DNA of 12,401 bases from contig JAFGVZ010000156.1 of NCBI GenBank assembly GCA_016937725.1, positions 1 to 12,401 on the forward strand. Reading direction: 5' to 3'. The translations under genes and the position numbers were made by a program. The notes under the pieces are model-generated. The model was given only the letters and a program-made list of their open reading frames with translations. It searched no databases and was not told where the DNA came from. Origin of the DNA: Paracoccaceae bacterium (lineage in GTDB: Bacteria; Pseudomonadota; Alphaproteobacteria; Rhodobacterales; Rhodobacteraceae). Shown one piece after another: positions 1-8,292 of the stretch (its first letter is position 1; every line of letters begins with the position of its first letter).

Positions 1-47
1 CTGTCTTCCGCGGCCAGTCCGGCCAGATGATTGCGCGCTTGCCTCAT
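1..47 (-). CDS. yraN: YraN/UPF0102 family protein, first 15 codons only (cut by window edge)
   Basis: A minus-strand ATG at 47-45 overlaps the rsmI stop codon (ATGA overlap) and opens a frame that stays open to the window edge, reading MRQARNHLAGLAAED. The short G-x-x-A-E-D pattern right after a basic start resembles the N-terminus of the YraN/UPF0102 family, which are small proteins with a restriction-endonuclease-like fold and no settled function. Established context: yraN is a frequent neighbour of rsmI in proteobacteria. The 4-nt overlap implies translational coupling to rsmI. Only about 15 residues are visible, so the assignment rests on position plus a short match; the sequence beyond the left edge would settle it. 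Confidence 0.6.
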   Translation of the reverse strand, partial: MRQARNHLAGLAAED

Positions 48-892
48 TCTGCTTTCCCCTTTTCCAATGCCGCCTGATACACCTCGCGGCGCGGCAACCC
101 CAAGTCGCGAGCAACCTGCGCCGCCGCTTCCTTGACCGACATCTCGCGCAAGGCGACGTCCAACGCCGCATCTAACGCGACGGCATCTGTCGGACGGTCC
201 GGCGCGCGGTCTATCACCAGCACGATTTCACCTTTCAGGCTTCTGTCCTTGATAGCCAATGTCATCTCACCCAAGCTCATGCGCAAGACCTCTTCATGGA
301 GTTTGGTTAACTCTCGACACAGCGCCGCCTGACGATCTGCCCCCAAGGTATCGCACAATTCCCCTAACAACCGATGAATACGTTTGGGCGATTCGTAGAA
401 CAAAAGCGTTGCGGGGATCGTTGCGGCTTCCGCCAGCATGGCTTTGCGCGCGCCGGCTTGTGCTGGCGGGAATCCCAGAAAGCAAAACCGGTCACTGGGC
501 AGGCCCGCGACGCAAAGCGCCGCCATCACCGCCGAAGCTCCCGGCGCGGCCAGCACTGGCAGCCCTGCATCGATCACCGCGCGGGCCAGGCCGAAGCCCG
601 GGTCAGATACCAGCGGTGTGCCCGCCTCAGAGGCGTAGAGCACTGACTTGCCCCCGCGCAGTGCTTCCAGCAGGCGCGGGCGCATCTGTGCGCCGTTGTG
701 GTCATGATAGGGCAGGATGCGTCGCCCATTCAGTGCCACGCCGTGCAATTCCATCAAGCGCCGCAGGCTGCGCGTGTCTTCGGCGGCCAGCACATCGCAC
801 CCGGCCAGCAAGTCGAGCGCGCGCAGCGTGATGTCGCGTGCGGCCCCGATGGGGGTGGCGATCAGGTGCAATCCGGGCGAGATGGCGGGCAT
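44..892 (-). CDS. rsmI: 16S rRNA (cytidine(1402)-2'-O)-methyltransferase RsmI
   Basis: RsmI uses S-adenosylmethionine to 2'-O-methylate C1402 of 16S rRNA in the decoding centre. The 282-residue product has the usual family length and the tetrapyrrole-methylase fold signatures: an N-terminal GLHLIATPIGAARDITLRAL segment (7-26), EDTR at 38-41, the SAM-binding GTPLVSDPGFG loop (91-101) and the APGAS segment (116-120). I chose the ATG at 892 because family homology begins there. The frame stays open another 46 codons upstream, but that stretch is basic, low in homology and runs into the lpoA-like gene on the other strand. It is divergent from the lpoA-like gene across about 115 bp and overlaps yraN by ATGA. 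A divergent rsmI/lpoA pair is also found in E. coli, which supports both calls. Confidence 0.95.
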   Translation of the reverse strand: MPAISPGLHLIATPIGAARDITLRALDLLAGCDVLAAEDTRSLRRLMELHGVALNGRRILPYHDHNGAQMRPRLLEALRGGKSVLYASEAGTPLVSDPGFGLARAVIDAGLPVLAAPGASAVMAALCVAGLPSDRFCFLGFPPAQAGARKAMLAEAATIPATLLFYESPKRIHRLLGELCDTLGADRQAALCRELTKLHEEVLRMSLGEMTLAIKDRSLKGEIVLVIDRAPDRPTDAVALDAALDVALREMSVKEAAAQVARDLGLPRREVYQAALEKGKAE

Positions 893-1007
893 GGTGCGGG
901 GCTTTCTGTTCGGGCAACCCGTCGCTTGTGCCCCGAGAGGGGCGTTTACTTCAAGCGCGGGCTTGCGTAGTCTCCGGCCAAACGGGTGTGTTCGGGGACA
1001 TTTCGAC

Positions 1008-2195
1008 ATGTTGAGTAAACTGACGGGCAAGCGCCACTATGGGCGGCGCGGTGTGATCGGGGCCATCGCAGCGGCCATGGTTCTGGCGGGCTGCGAGGGC
1101 GGCTTTGGACCGATCGCCGGGGGCGGCCCGTCGGTCGACACCAACCGCCCCGTCACGGTCGCGTTGTTGGTGCCCGGCGGGTCTGGAGACCAAGGGCGCG
1201 ACGTGCTGGCGGCAAGTCTGGAAAACGCGGCGCGGCTGGCGGTTGCCGATGTGCAAGGCGTGCAGTTCGACCTGCGCGTATATCAGACGGCGGGCGATGC
1301 TGGGCGCGCGGCTGCGGTTGCACAACAAGCGGTGGGCGAGGGCGCGAAGATTATCATCGGCCCGCTTTTCGCAGACGCCGCGCGCGCCGTGGGCGCTGCG
1401 GTCGCCCCGGCTGGCGTGAACGTGCTCAGCTTCTCGAACAATCCTTCGGCGGCATCCAGCAATGTGTTCTTGCTGGGCCCGATGTTCGACAATACCGCCG
1501 CGCGGCTGATGATCTATGCCGCCGCGCAGGGCAAGGGACGTGTCATGCTTGTGTCCGAGCAAAGCCAAGCTGGTGAAGTTGCTGCTGCCGCCGTGCGTCA
1601 GGCCGCGGCGCGGGGCGCGGCGGATCTGGTCGCGGTGCAAAGCTATCCGTTCTCGCAGCAAGGTGTTGTGCAGGCGGTGCCGCAGATCACCGCGCAGGCG
1701 CGCGCCAACAACGCGCAGACCATCTTGTTTACTGCCGGGTCCGAAGGTGCGCTGCCCATGTTGGCAGAGCTTTTGCCGCAGAACGGCCTGTCACCGCAGA
1801 CCTTTCAATATGCGGGTCTCACGCGCTGGGATATCCCGGCGGCAACCTTGCAGATCACGGGGCTACAGGGCGGCTGGTTCGCGCTTCCAGACCCGGCTTT
1901 GACCCGCCAGTTCGAAGCGCGCTATCAAGGTGCTTATGGTGCCGCCCCGCATCCCATCGCATCGCTTGGCTATGACGCGATTTCTGTCGTAGGGACGCTT
2001 TTAGCTCAAGGTGGATCTGATGCACTCTCGGCGCAGCGAATTACACGAGCCATCGGTTTTGGCGGTGTGAACGGCGTGTTCCGGTTCCGGGCTGATGGCT
2101 CGAACGAACGCGGTCTGGCGATTGCCGAAATTCGGGACGGATCAAGCGTTGTCGTCAGCCCCGCGCCCCGCAGCTTTGCGGGAGGTGGGTTCTGA
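1008..2195 (+). CDS. LpoA-like penicillin-binding protein activator, lipoprotein (periplasmic-binding fold)
   Basis: A 395-residue predicted lipoprotein. The N-terminus has basic residues (K4, K8, R9, R13, R14), a hydrophobic stretch (15-27) and a lipobox L-A-G-C with Cys29 as the likely lipidated residue. The rest resembles type I periplasmic-binding proteins (LivK/Peripla_BP_6): VTVALLVPGGSGDQGRD near the start of the mature domain, GAKIIIGPLFADAARAVG in the middle and IASLGYDAISVVGTLL near the C-terminus. In Rhodobacterales this family is usually annotated as penicillin-binding protein activator. In E. coli LpoA is an outer-membrane lipoprotein that stimulates PBP1A. This protein lacks the N-terminal TPR half of E. 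coli LpoA and matches only the C-terminal domain. I chose ATG 1008, since the longer frame has no signal peptide; GGGGA at 994-998 is a plausible ribosome site. An amino-acid-binding role cannot be excluded. Confidence 0.8.
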   Translation: MLSKLTGKRHYGRRGVIGAIAAAMVLAGCEGGFGPIAGGGPSVDTNRPVTVALLVPGGSGDQGRDVLAASLENAARLAVADVQGVQFDLRVYQTAGDAGRAAAVAQQAVGEGAKIIIGPLFADAARAVGAAVAPAGVNVLSFSNNPSAASSNVFLLGPMFDNTAARLMIYAAAQGKGRVMLVSEQSQAGEVAAAAVRQAAARGAADLVAVQSYPFSQQGVVQAVPQITAQARANNAQTILFTAGSEGALPMLAELLPQNGLSPQTFQYAGLTRWDIPAATLQITGLQGGWFALPDPALTRQFEARYQGAYGAAPHPIASLGYDAISVVGTLLAQGGSDALSAQRITRAIGFGGVNGVFRFRADGSNERGLAIAEIRDGSSVVVSPAPRSFAGGGF

Positions 2196-2197
2196 TC

Positions 2198-4981
2198 GTG
2201 AGCCCTGCCGAACTGGCCCTTGCCGCCGTTCCAGTCGATGGGTTTGGCCCGTTCGAATGTGACGCGATCCTGCGGGTCGACGTGCTACGCGAACAGGTCG
2301 CGGATGCAGTTTCAGGGGCCGACGGGTCGCGCGATCAGCGCGCGGCGCTTGTGTCGGTGCTGAAAGCCTCTCTTGGCAATGCCCGCGCTGCGCTAGAGGC
2401 GACCTATCGCGCCCATCCGCGCGATGCGCGCGATTTCACCGCTGCCAATTCATGGTTGACCGATGTGATCGTAGTCACGGCGCTAGAGGCCGTGCAAACC
2501 CGCCTGCACCCCAACCCGAACCCGTCCGATGGCGAGCGGATCGCCACGCTGGCTGTGGGCGGTTATGGTCGCGCCGAAATGGCACCGCATTCGGATATTG
2601 ACCTGCTGTTTCTGGTGCCGTGGAAGGTGACCGGCTGGGTCGAACAGGTGATCGAGGCGACGCTCTATGTGCTGTGGGATTTGAAGCTGAAGGTCGGTCA
2701 TGCCAGCCGCAACACGGACGAATGCCTGCGCCTCGGGCGCGATGATATCACCATTCGCACCGCGCTGCTGGAGCATCGCTTCCTGCATGGCAATGAGAGT
2801 TTGGCACACACCCTGCGCAAGCGGCTGTGGTCAGAATTATTCGCCAAGACCCATGCCGATTTCGTCGAGGCGAAGCTGGCCGAGCGCGATGCACGGCTAA
2901 GCAAGATCGGCAACCAGCGCTACCTTCTGGAACCCAATGTGAAAGAAGGTAAGGGCGGTTTGCGCGATCTGCAAACCCTGTATTGGATTGCGAAATACAT
3001 CCACGAGGTCGATCAAGCCCGCGAACTGGTTCGGTTGGGGTTTTTCCGGCAAGAAGAATACGAGGCGTTTCGCGCCGCAGAAACCTTCCTTTGGGCGGTG
3101 CGCTGCCATATGCACCACATCGCGGGGCGGCCTGTCGAGCAACTGACTTTCGACATTCAGGTCGGCGTGGCAGAGCGCATGGGCTATACGGACCATGGTG
3201 GCCGCCGCGGGGTCGAGCATTTCATGCAAGATTATTTTCGCAACGCCACCCGCGTGGGCGAACTGACCCGCATTTTTCTGACGGAACTGGAAGCGCGCCA
3301 TGTCAAGCGCGAGCCTTTGCTGCGCAACTTCCTGAACCGTCGCAAGAAAATGCGCCACAGCCTGCGCGTGCTGCAAAATCGGCTGGATATAGAGGACAAG
3401 GACGAATTCCTGTCCGACCCGCTGAACATGCTGCGCATTTTTGAGGAGGCATTGGTCACGGGCTACCTGATGCACCCCAATGCCATGCGCCTGATCGCGG
3501 CCAATCTTCACCTGATCGACGCAAAGCTGCGCGCCGAACCAGAAGCGCAAAAGATTTTCCTGCGGCTTTTGCTGAAACACGGCAACCCGGAACGCGCCTT
3601 GCGGCGCATGAACGAGCTAGGCGCGCTGGGCGCGTTTATCCCGGATTTTGAGCCGATCGTGGCGATGATGCAGTTCAACGTTTACCATCACTACACGGTG
3701 GACGAGCACACGATCCAATGCGTCAGCACGCTTGCTCAGATCGAGCGCGAAGAGCTGGTCGAGGAATTGCCCATCGCTTCGCGCATCTTGCGTGAAGGGG
3801 TCAACCGGCGGGTTCTGTATCTGGGCTTGTTCTTGCATGACATCGGCAAGGGGCGACCAGAAGACCACGCTGTTCTGGGCGCACAGATCGCGCGCCGCGT
3901 CGCGCCCGCTTTGGGCCTGAAGCGCACGGAATGCGAAACCGTCGAATGGCTGGTGCGCTATCACCTTCTGATGTCCGACACCGCGCAAAAGCGCGACATT
4001 TCCGACCCGCGCACGGTGCGTGATTTCGCCAAATTGGTGAAAACCCGCGAACGGCTGGACCTGCTGACCGTGCTGACGGTCTGTGACATTCGTGGCGTGG
4101 GGCCGGGCACGTGGAACAACTGGAAAGCGCAGCTATTGCGCCAGCTCTACCGCGAGACCGCCAATGCGCTGGAAAACGGGCTGGAAGATCTGAACCGAGA
4201 GAACCGCTCGGACGAAGCCAAGCGCGCCTTGCGCAGCGCCTTGGCCGATTGGCCCTCTGCCGATCGGCGTGCCGAACTTGGCCGCCATTACGACCCTTAT
4301 TGGCAAGGATTGCCAACCGCCACCCATGCCGTTTTTGCCGAACTTCTGCGCGATGTGACCCCGGCCACCATCCGGCTGGACCTGCATCCCGAACCCGACC
4401 GCGACGCGACCCGCGCCTGTTTCGTGCTGTCCGACCATCCCGGTATTTTCGCGCGTTTCGCGGGCGCTTTGGCGCTGGTGGGCGCGAATATTGTTGATGC
4501 GCGCACCTATACCACCAAAGATGGCTACGCGACGGCCGTGTTCTGGATACAGGATGCAGAAGGCCATCCGTTCGAGGAAAGCCGCCTGCCGCGCCTGCGC
4601 AAGATGATTGAACGCACCTTCGCGGGCGAGATCGTGGCCGCGCGCGAATTGCAGGATCGCGACAAGGTCAAGAAGCGCGAGCGCGAATTCCGCGTGCCGA
4701 CCTCTATCAGCTTCGATAATGAGGGATCGGAAATTTACACGATCATAGAGGTCGATACCCGCGACCGTCCCGGCCTGCTGTTCGATCTGGCACGCACGCT
4801 GGCCGACAGCAACATCTCTATCGCCAGTGCGCAAATCGCCACCTACGGGGTGCAGGTTGTCGATACGTTCTACGTGAAAGACATGTTCGGGCTAAAGCTG
4901 CACGCCAAATCCAAGCAAGAGGCGCTGGAGCGCAAGCTGCGCGCGGCCCTCAAGGCGGGCGCGGATCGCGCGGTTTCCTGA
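2198..4981 (+). CDS. glnD: Bifunctional [protein-PII] uridylyltransferase / uridylyl-removing enzyme GlnD
   Basis: GlnD senses glutamine and adds or removes UMP on PII proteins (GlnB/GlnK), setting glutamine synthetase activity and nitrogen gene expression. The 927 residues show all expected domains: a nucleotidyltransferase core with GGYGRAE at 121-127 and the metal-binding D133-I-D135; a helical linker; an HD phosphohydrolase domain with FLHDIGKG and H547-D548 as the uridylyl-removing metal site; and two C-terminal ACT domains starting near residues 741 and 849 (FVLSDHPGIFARFAG and VDTRDRPGLLFDLA), which bind glutamine. All catalytic motifs look intact. The start is GTG at 2198, two bases after the previous stop, with a strong GGAGG ribosome site at 2181-2185 inside the upstream gene. 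It is probably cotranscribed with the lpoA-like gene and murJ. Confidence 0.97.
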   Translation: MSPAELALAAVPVDGFGPFECDAILRVDVLREQVADAVSGADGSRDQRAALVSVLKASLGNARAALEATYRAHPRDARDFTAANSWLTDVIVVTALEAVQTRLHPNPNPSDGERIATLAVGGYGRAEMAPHSDIDLLFLVPWKVTGWVEQVIEATLYVLWDLKLKVGHASRNTDECLRLGRDDITIRTALLEHRFLHGNESLAHTLRKRLWSELFAKTHADFVEAKLAERDARLSKIGNQRYLLEPNVKEGKGGLRDLQTLYWIAKYIHEVDQARELVRLGFFRQEEYEAFRAAETFLWAVRCHMHHIAGRPVEQLTFDIQVGVAERMGYTDHGGRRGVEHFMQDYFRNATRVGELTRIFLTELEARHVKREPLLRNFLNRRKKMRHSLRVLQNRLDIEDKDEFLSDPLNMLRIFEEALVTGYLMHPNAMRLIAANLHLIDAKLRAEPEAQKIFLRLLLKHGNPERALRRMNELGALGAFIPDFEPIVAMMQFNVYHHYTVDEHTIQCVSTLAQIEREELVEELPIASRILREGVNRRVLYLGLFLHDIGKGRPEDHAVLGAQIARRVAPALGLKRTECETVEWLVRYHLLMSDTAQKRDISDPRTVRDFAKLVKTRERLDLLTVLTVCDIRGVGPGTWNNWKAQLLRQLYRETANALENGLEDLNRENRSDEAKRALRSALADWPSADRRAELGRHYDPYWQGLPTATHAVFAELLRDVTPATIRLDLHPEPDRDATRACFVLSDHPGIFARFAGALALVGANIVDARTYTTKDGYATAVFWIQDAEGHPFEESRLPRLRKMIERTFAGEIVAARELQDRDKVKKREREFRVPTSISFDNEGSEIYTIIEVDTRDRPGLLFDLARTLADSNISIASAQIATYGVQVVDTFYVKDMFGLKLHAKSKQEALERKLRAALKAGADRAVS

Positions 4982-4982
4982 C

Positions 4983-6533
4983 ATGGCACCCGTGCGGTTG
5001 GTCAAAGGCTTTCTGACGGTCGGGTTATGGACGTTGCTGTCCCGCGTCTTTGGCTTTGCGCGCGACATCATGATCGCGGCTTATCTGGGCCCCGGTGCCG
5101 TGGCGGATGCGTTTTTCGTGGCATTCTCGCTTCCCAACATGTTCCGCCGCTTCTTTGCCGAAGGGGCGTTCAATTTTGCCTTCGTGCCGCTATTCGCCAA
5201 GAAATACGAGGCAGGCACCGACGCCGAAAGCTTCGCGCGCGATGCGTTCTGGGGCATGGCGGCGCTGTTGGCCGTGTTCTCTGCCATCGCGGTTCTTGCC
5301 ATGCCGGTCTTGGTCTTCGCCATGGCGGCGGGGTTTGCGCAGGACGCGCGCTTCGACATGGCGGTTGCGTTCGGGCGCGTGGCCTTTCCCTATATTTTCT
5401 TCATCTCGCTGACGGCACTTTTGTCGGGCATGCTGAACGCCGTGGGCCGCTTCACCGCTGCGGCTGCCGCACCGGTTTTGCTCAACATCATTTTCGTGAC
5501 CGGCATGGTGATCGCGGGCGCGATGGGCTGGCCCATTGGTCCAACGCTGGCATGGTCTGTGCCGGTTGCGGGCGTCGCGCAACTGATGCTTTTGTGGGTC
5601 GCGGTCCGGCGGGCGGGCTTTGCCATGCGGTTTCGGCCTCCGCGTCTGACACCCGAACTAAAGCGCCTTGCCATCATTGCCGCCCCTGCCGTGCTGGCGG
5701 GCGGCGTGGTGCAGATTAACCTGCTGGTGGGCCGCCAAGTCGCCAGCTTTACCGAGAATGCAATCTCATGGCTGAACTTCGCAGATCGGCTGTATCAACT
5801 GCCCTTGGGCGTGGTTGGCATTGCCGTGGGCGTGGTGCTGCTGCCGGAACTCTCGCGGCGCTTGGCGGCGGGTGACCCAAGCGGTGGGCAGCACAGCTTC
5901 AATCGCGGCATGGAATTTTCGTTGTTCCTGACTTTGCCTTCTGCGGTTGCCTTGGCCGTCATAGGCGGCCCGATTGTCGAGGTGTTGTTTGGCCGTGGCG
6001 CATGGACGGAAGCCGACACGGCGGCTACTGCCATGGCTTTGGCGGTTTACGCGCTGGGCCTGCCGGCCTTCGTCATGCAAAAGGTTCTGCAACCGCTATA
6101 CTATGCGCGCGAAGACACAAAGCGCCCGTTCCAATTCGCGCTGACCTCTATGGTGGTAAATGCCGCCGTGGCCATCGGGCTAATGCCGGTCATCGGCTTT
6201 GTTGCGGCCGCATGGGCCACCAGTTTCGCCGCATGGGTCATGGTCTGGCAATTGTGGCGCGGCGCGCGCGGTATGGGTCAGGCCGCGCAGGTGGATGCGC
6301 AGTTGCGCCGTCGCGCGCTGCGTATTGTGCTGGCCTCTGCCGCGACGGGGGCAGCGCTTTATTTGGGCGCGCAGGGTCTGTCGCCCTATCTGGCCATGCC
6401 CGGTCTGCGCTATCCGGCACTTTTGGCGCTGATCGTTTTGGGCAGCGTGGTGTATCTGGGTCTGGGGCAGGTGATTGGCGCCTACAGCGCGCGCGACATT
6501 CGCAACAGCTTGCGGCGGAAGCGGTCGGGCTAG
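4983..6533 (+). CDS. murJ: Lipid II flippase MurJ (MviN)
   Basis: MurJ moves the peptidoglycan precursor lipid II across the inner membrane. The 516-residue protein is almost wholly hydrophobic with about 14 predicted membrane helices, as in the MOP superfamily. The N-terminal signature SRVFGFARD (20-28) and the segment around ADAFFVAF, LPNMFRR and FAEGAFN are diagnostic. Residues known to be needed in E. coli MurJ have clear counterparts: R21, R27, D42 and R55 in the first helices, and R269 in the FADRLYQLP segment. The ATG lies one base after the glnD stop, so translation is probably coupled. Its TAG stop (6531-6533) shares the palindrome CTAG with the stop of the convergent rhomboid-like gene, leaving no room for a terminator between them. 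No truncation or missing motif was seen. Confidence 0.96.
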   Translation: MAPVRLVKGFLTVGLWTLLSRVFGFARDIMIAAYLGPGAVADAFFVAFSLPNMFRRFFAEGAFNFAFVPLFAKKYEAGTDAESFARDAFWGMAALLAVFSAIAVLAMPVLVFAMAAGFAQDARFDMAVAFGRVAFPYIFFISLTALLSGMLNAVGRFTAAAAAPVLLNIIFVTGMVIAGAMGWPIGPTLAWSVPVAGVAQLMLLWVAVRRAGFAMRFRPPRLTPELKRLAIIAAPAVLAGGVVQINLLVGRQVASFTENAISWLNFADRLYQLPLGVVGIAVGVVLLPELSRRLAAGDPSGGQHSFNRGMEFSLFLTLPSAVALAVIGGPIVEVLFGRGAWTEADTAATAMALAVYALGLPAFVMQKVLQPLYYAREDTKRPFQFALTSMVVNAAVAIGLMPVIGFVAAAWATSFAAWVMVWQLWRGARGMGQAAQVDAQLRRRALRIVLASAATGAALYLGAQGLSPYLAMPGLRYPALLALIVLGSVVYLGLGQVIGAYSARDIRNSLRRKRSG

Positions 6534-7180
6534 CGCTGGCGCAGGCGTTCCAAGACAGGGCCGTCCAGCAGATAGGCGAGTGCTGCGCCCGTGGCCAATG
6601 CGGTCAGGTCGGCCAGCCAATCCATGCCGCCCCCGGCCACCAACATCAGCGCAATCCGGGCCACGACCAGAACCGCCACCATCAGAATTGTTGCCCGCGT
6701 GCCCATCAACACGGCATAGGCTCCGGCCAGCGCAAAGATCATCGGGTAGCCCCCGATCAGCCATGCGCCGGGATCCGCCACCAGCCCGAAGGCTACCCCG
6801 CCTGCGACTTGTGCCAAGATCAACAGCAGCAGTGTTTTCAGCGACCCAAGGCGCTCGGCGCAGGCTTTGCCCAAGGCTGCGGTGATGACCACCACAAGGG
6901 CGGCTTGCATTGGCCCAAGATGCACGAACCCGTAAACCAAGTAGCGCCAGAGCCCTTCGGGCGGATAGCGCCCGCTGTCCCACATCCAGCCCTGCAAATC
7001 CGGGCTCACGCCGAAAGCCACCAGCGCCTGCGCGCGCCAGCCAGCACTGCCTGCCCAATTGACCAGCCCGTGCGCCCCGGCCCAAAGCACAAGTTCAACC
7101 CCCGCTATGCCAAGGGCCAGCAGCCACACCGCCCAAGGCAGCGGGTTCAAGAACGGGGCAGGGCGGGACTTGTCGCGCAT
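6530..7180 (-). CDS. Rhomboid-like membrane protein, catalytic residues replaced (pseudo-rhomboid)
   Basis: A 216-residue polytopic membrane protein of the rhomboid superfamily, with about six hydrophobic segments. Family features are the FVHLG segment (85-89), the AERLGS motif (108-113) and the segment I-G-G-Y-P-M-I-F-A-L-A-G-A-Y (142-155), which aligns with the active-site motif GASGAIFGLLGA of rhomboid proteases. In that alignment the nucleophilic Ser is Tyr145 and the following Gly is Pro146. The catalytic His of the last helix (usually in AHLGG) aligns with Asp191 in LADLTALATG. It therefore should not cut peptide bonds by the known mechanism. Known inactive rhomboids (iRhoms, derlins) bind or escort membrane proteins; a role here is unknown. 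Start ATG 7180 was chosen because the 50 extra upstream codons lack membrane character and overlap trpS. Confidence 0.82.
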   Translation of the reverse strand: MRDKSRPAPFLNPLPWAVWLLALGIAGVELVLWAGAHGLVNWAGSAGWRAQALVAFGVSPDLQGWMWDSGRYPPEGLWRYLVYGFVHLGPMQAALVVVITAALGKACAERLGSLKTLLLLILAQVAGGVAFGLVADPGAWLIGGYPMIFALAGAYAVLMGTRATILMVAVLVVARIALMLVAGGGMDWLADLTALATGAALAYLLDGPVLERLRQR

Positions 7181-7260
7181 CGGCGGGCCTTGGTTGACGT
7201 TATCGGCCCCCAAGGCTAAGCGATTGATGACAGCAATTCCAGCACGGAGCGCCGCGCGCC

Positions 7261-8292
7261 ATGTCCGACCCATCCAAGGCTTTCCCGCCGCGCATCTTTT
7301 CCGGCATCCAGCCTTCGGGCGGGCTGACACTAGGCAATTATCTTGGCGCGTTGAAACGCTTCGCGCAGGCGCAGGATCAAGGGATCGAGACCATCTATTG
7401 CATGGTCGATCTTCACGCCATCACCGTCTGGCAAGACCCGGCCAAGCTGCGTCATGCCACGCGCGAATTGGCGGCAGGCTTCATCGCGTCGGGCATCGAC
7501 CCCGCGCGCTCAATCCTGTTCAACCAATCTCAAGTGCCGGCCCATGCGCAGCTTGGCTGGATATTCAACTGCGTGGCCCGCATGGGTTGGCTGAAGCGCA
7601 TGACCCAGTTCAAGGACAAGGCAGGCAAGAACGCCGAAAATGCCAGCGTGGGCCTGTTTGCCTATCCGAACCTGATGGCTGCCGACATCATGGCGTATCA
7701 TGCCACCCATGTGCCGGTCGGCGAAGACCAGAAACAACATCTGGAACTGACCCGCGACATTGCTGCCAAGTTCAACCATGATTACGGGGTCGAGTTCTTT
7801 CCCATCGTCGAACCCGTGATCGAAGGCGCGGCCACCCGCGTTATGTCTTTGCGCGACGGCACCAAGAAAATGTCGAAATCGGACCCGTCGGATATGAGCC
7901 GCATCAACCTGACCGACGATGCTGACACTATCGCGCAAAAGCTGCGCAAGGCGCGCACCGATCCCGAACCCTTGCCCGAGACGCTAGAAGACTTGGCAGA
8001 GCGGCCCGAAGCGCGGAACTTGGTGAATATCTATGCCGCCTTGGCCGATATCACCCCTGCCGAGGTAATCGGGCAATATGCTGGGCAGGGTTTTGGCACG
8101 TTCAAACCCGCGCTGGCCGATCTGGCGGTCGAGAAGCTTGCCCCCATCAATGCCGAGATGAGCCGCCTGATGCAGGATGTGGCAGAGATTGACCGCATCT
8201 TGGGCGAAGGGGCCGCGCGCGCCAATGCCATCGCACAACCGATACTTGATCAATGCTATGACATAATCGGCATGGTGCGCAGCCGGGTATGA
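7261..8292 (+). CDS. trpS: Tryptophan--tRNA ligase TrpS
   Basis: TrpS charges tRNA-Trp with tryptophan using ATP in the cytoplasm. The 343-residue length fits class I bacterial TrpS. The N-terminal FSGIQPSGGLTLGNYLGA segment carries the HIGH-equivalent T23-L24-G25-N26, and the second ATP-binding signature is an exact K203-M-S-K-S207 followed by DPSD. The AYPNLMAADIMAYHATHVPVG block, which lines the tryptophan pocket, and the EDQKQHLELTRDIA block follow the family pattern. GGAG at 7246-7249 lies 11 bases before the ATG. It is divergent from the rhomboid-like gene across 80 bp and its stop overlaps the next start as ATGA, so the downstream membrane protein is probably coupled to it. Nothing unusual was seen. 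Confidence 0.97.
   Translation: MSDPSKAFPPRIFSGIQPSGGLTLGNYLGALKRFAQAQDQGIETIYCMVDLHAITVWQDPAKLRHATRELAAGFIASGIDPARSILFNQSQVPAHAQLGWIFNCVARMGWLKRMTQFKDKAGKNAENASVGLFAYPNLMAADIMAYHATHVPVGEDQKQHLELTRDIAAKFNHDYGVEFFPIVEPVIEGAATRVMSLRDGTKKMSKSDPSDMSRINLTDDADTIAQKLRKARTDPEPLPETLEDLAERPEARNLVNIYAALADITPAEVIGQYAGQGFGTFKPALADLAVEKLAPINAEMSRLMQDVAEIDRILGEGAARANAIAQPILDQCYDIIGMVRSRV

Noticed and set aside
930..943. Hairpin GCCCC-GAGA-GGGGC between rsmI and the lpoA-like gene
   Set aside because: The stem is only 5 bp, there is no T-run, and it lies between divergent starts, so a terminator makes no sense; it may be chance in GC-rich DNA.
717..1007. 97-codon upstream extension of the lpoA-like frame
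   Set aside because: It runs antisense through rsmI and would bury the signal peptide and lipobox inside the protein.
893..1030. 46-codon N-terminal extension of rsmI
   Set aside because: The extension is not similar to the family, overlaps the start of the lpoA-like gene, and the ATG at 892 begins where RsmI homology starts.
6002..7219. Long plus-strand frame antisense to the rhomboid-like gene
   Set aside because: It crosses the murJ stop and has no family features; the composition is that of an antisense shadow in GC-rich DNA.
7194..7222. Possible trpS promoter with TTGACG
   Set aside because: The -35-like hexamer is good, but no -10 with more than about two matches stands at 16-18 bp.
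7181..7330. 50-codon upstream extension of the rhomboid-like frame
   Set aside because: It overlaps the trpS start, lacks membrane character, and the ATG at 7180 directly precedes the first hydrophobic helix.
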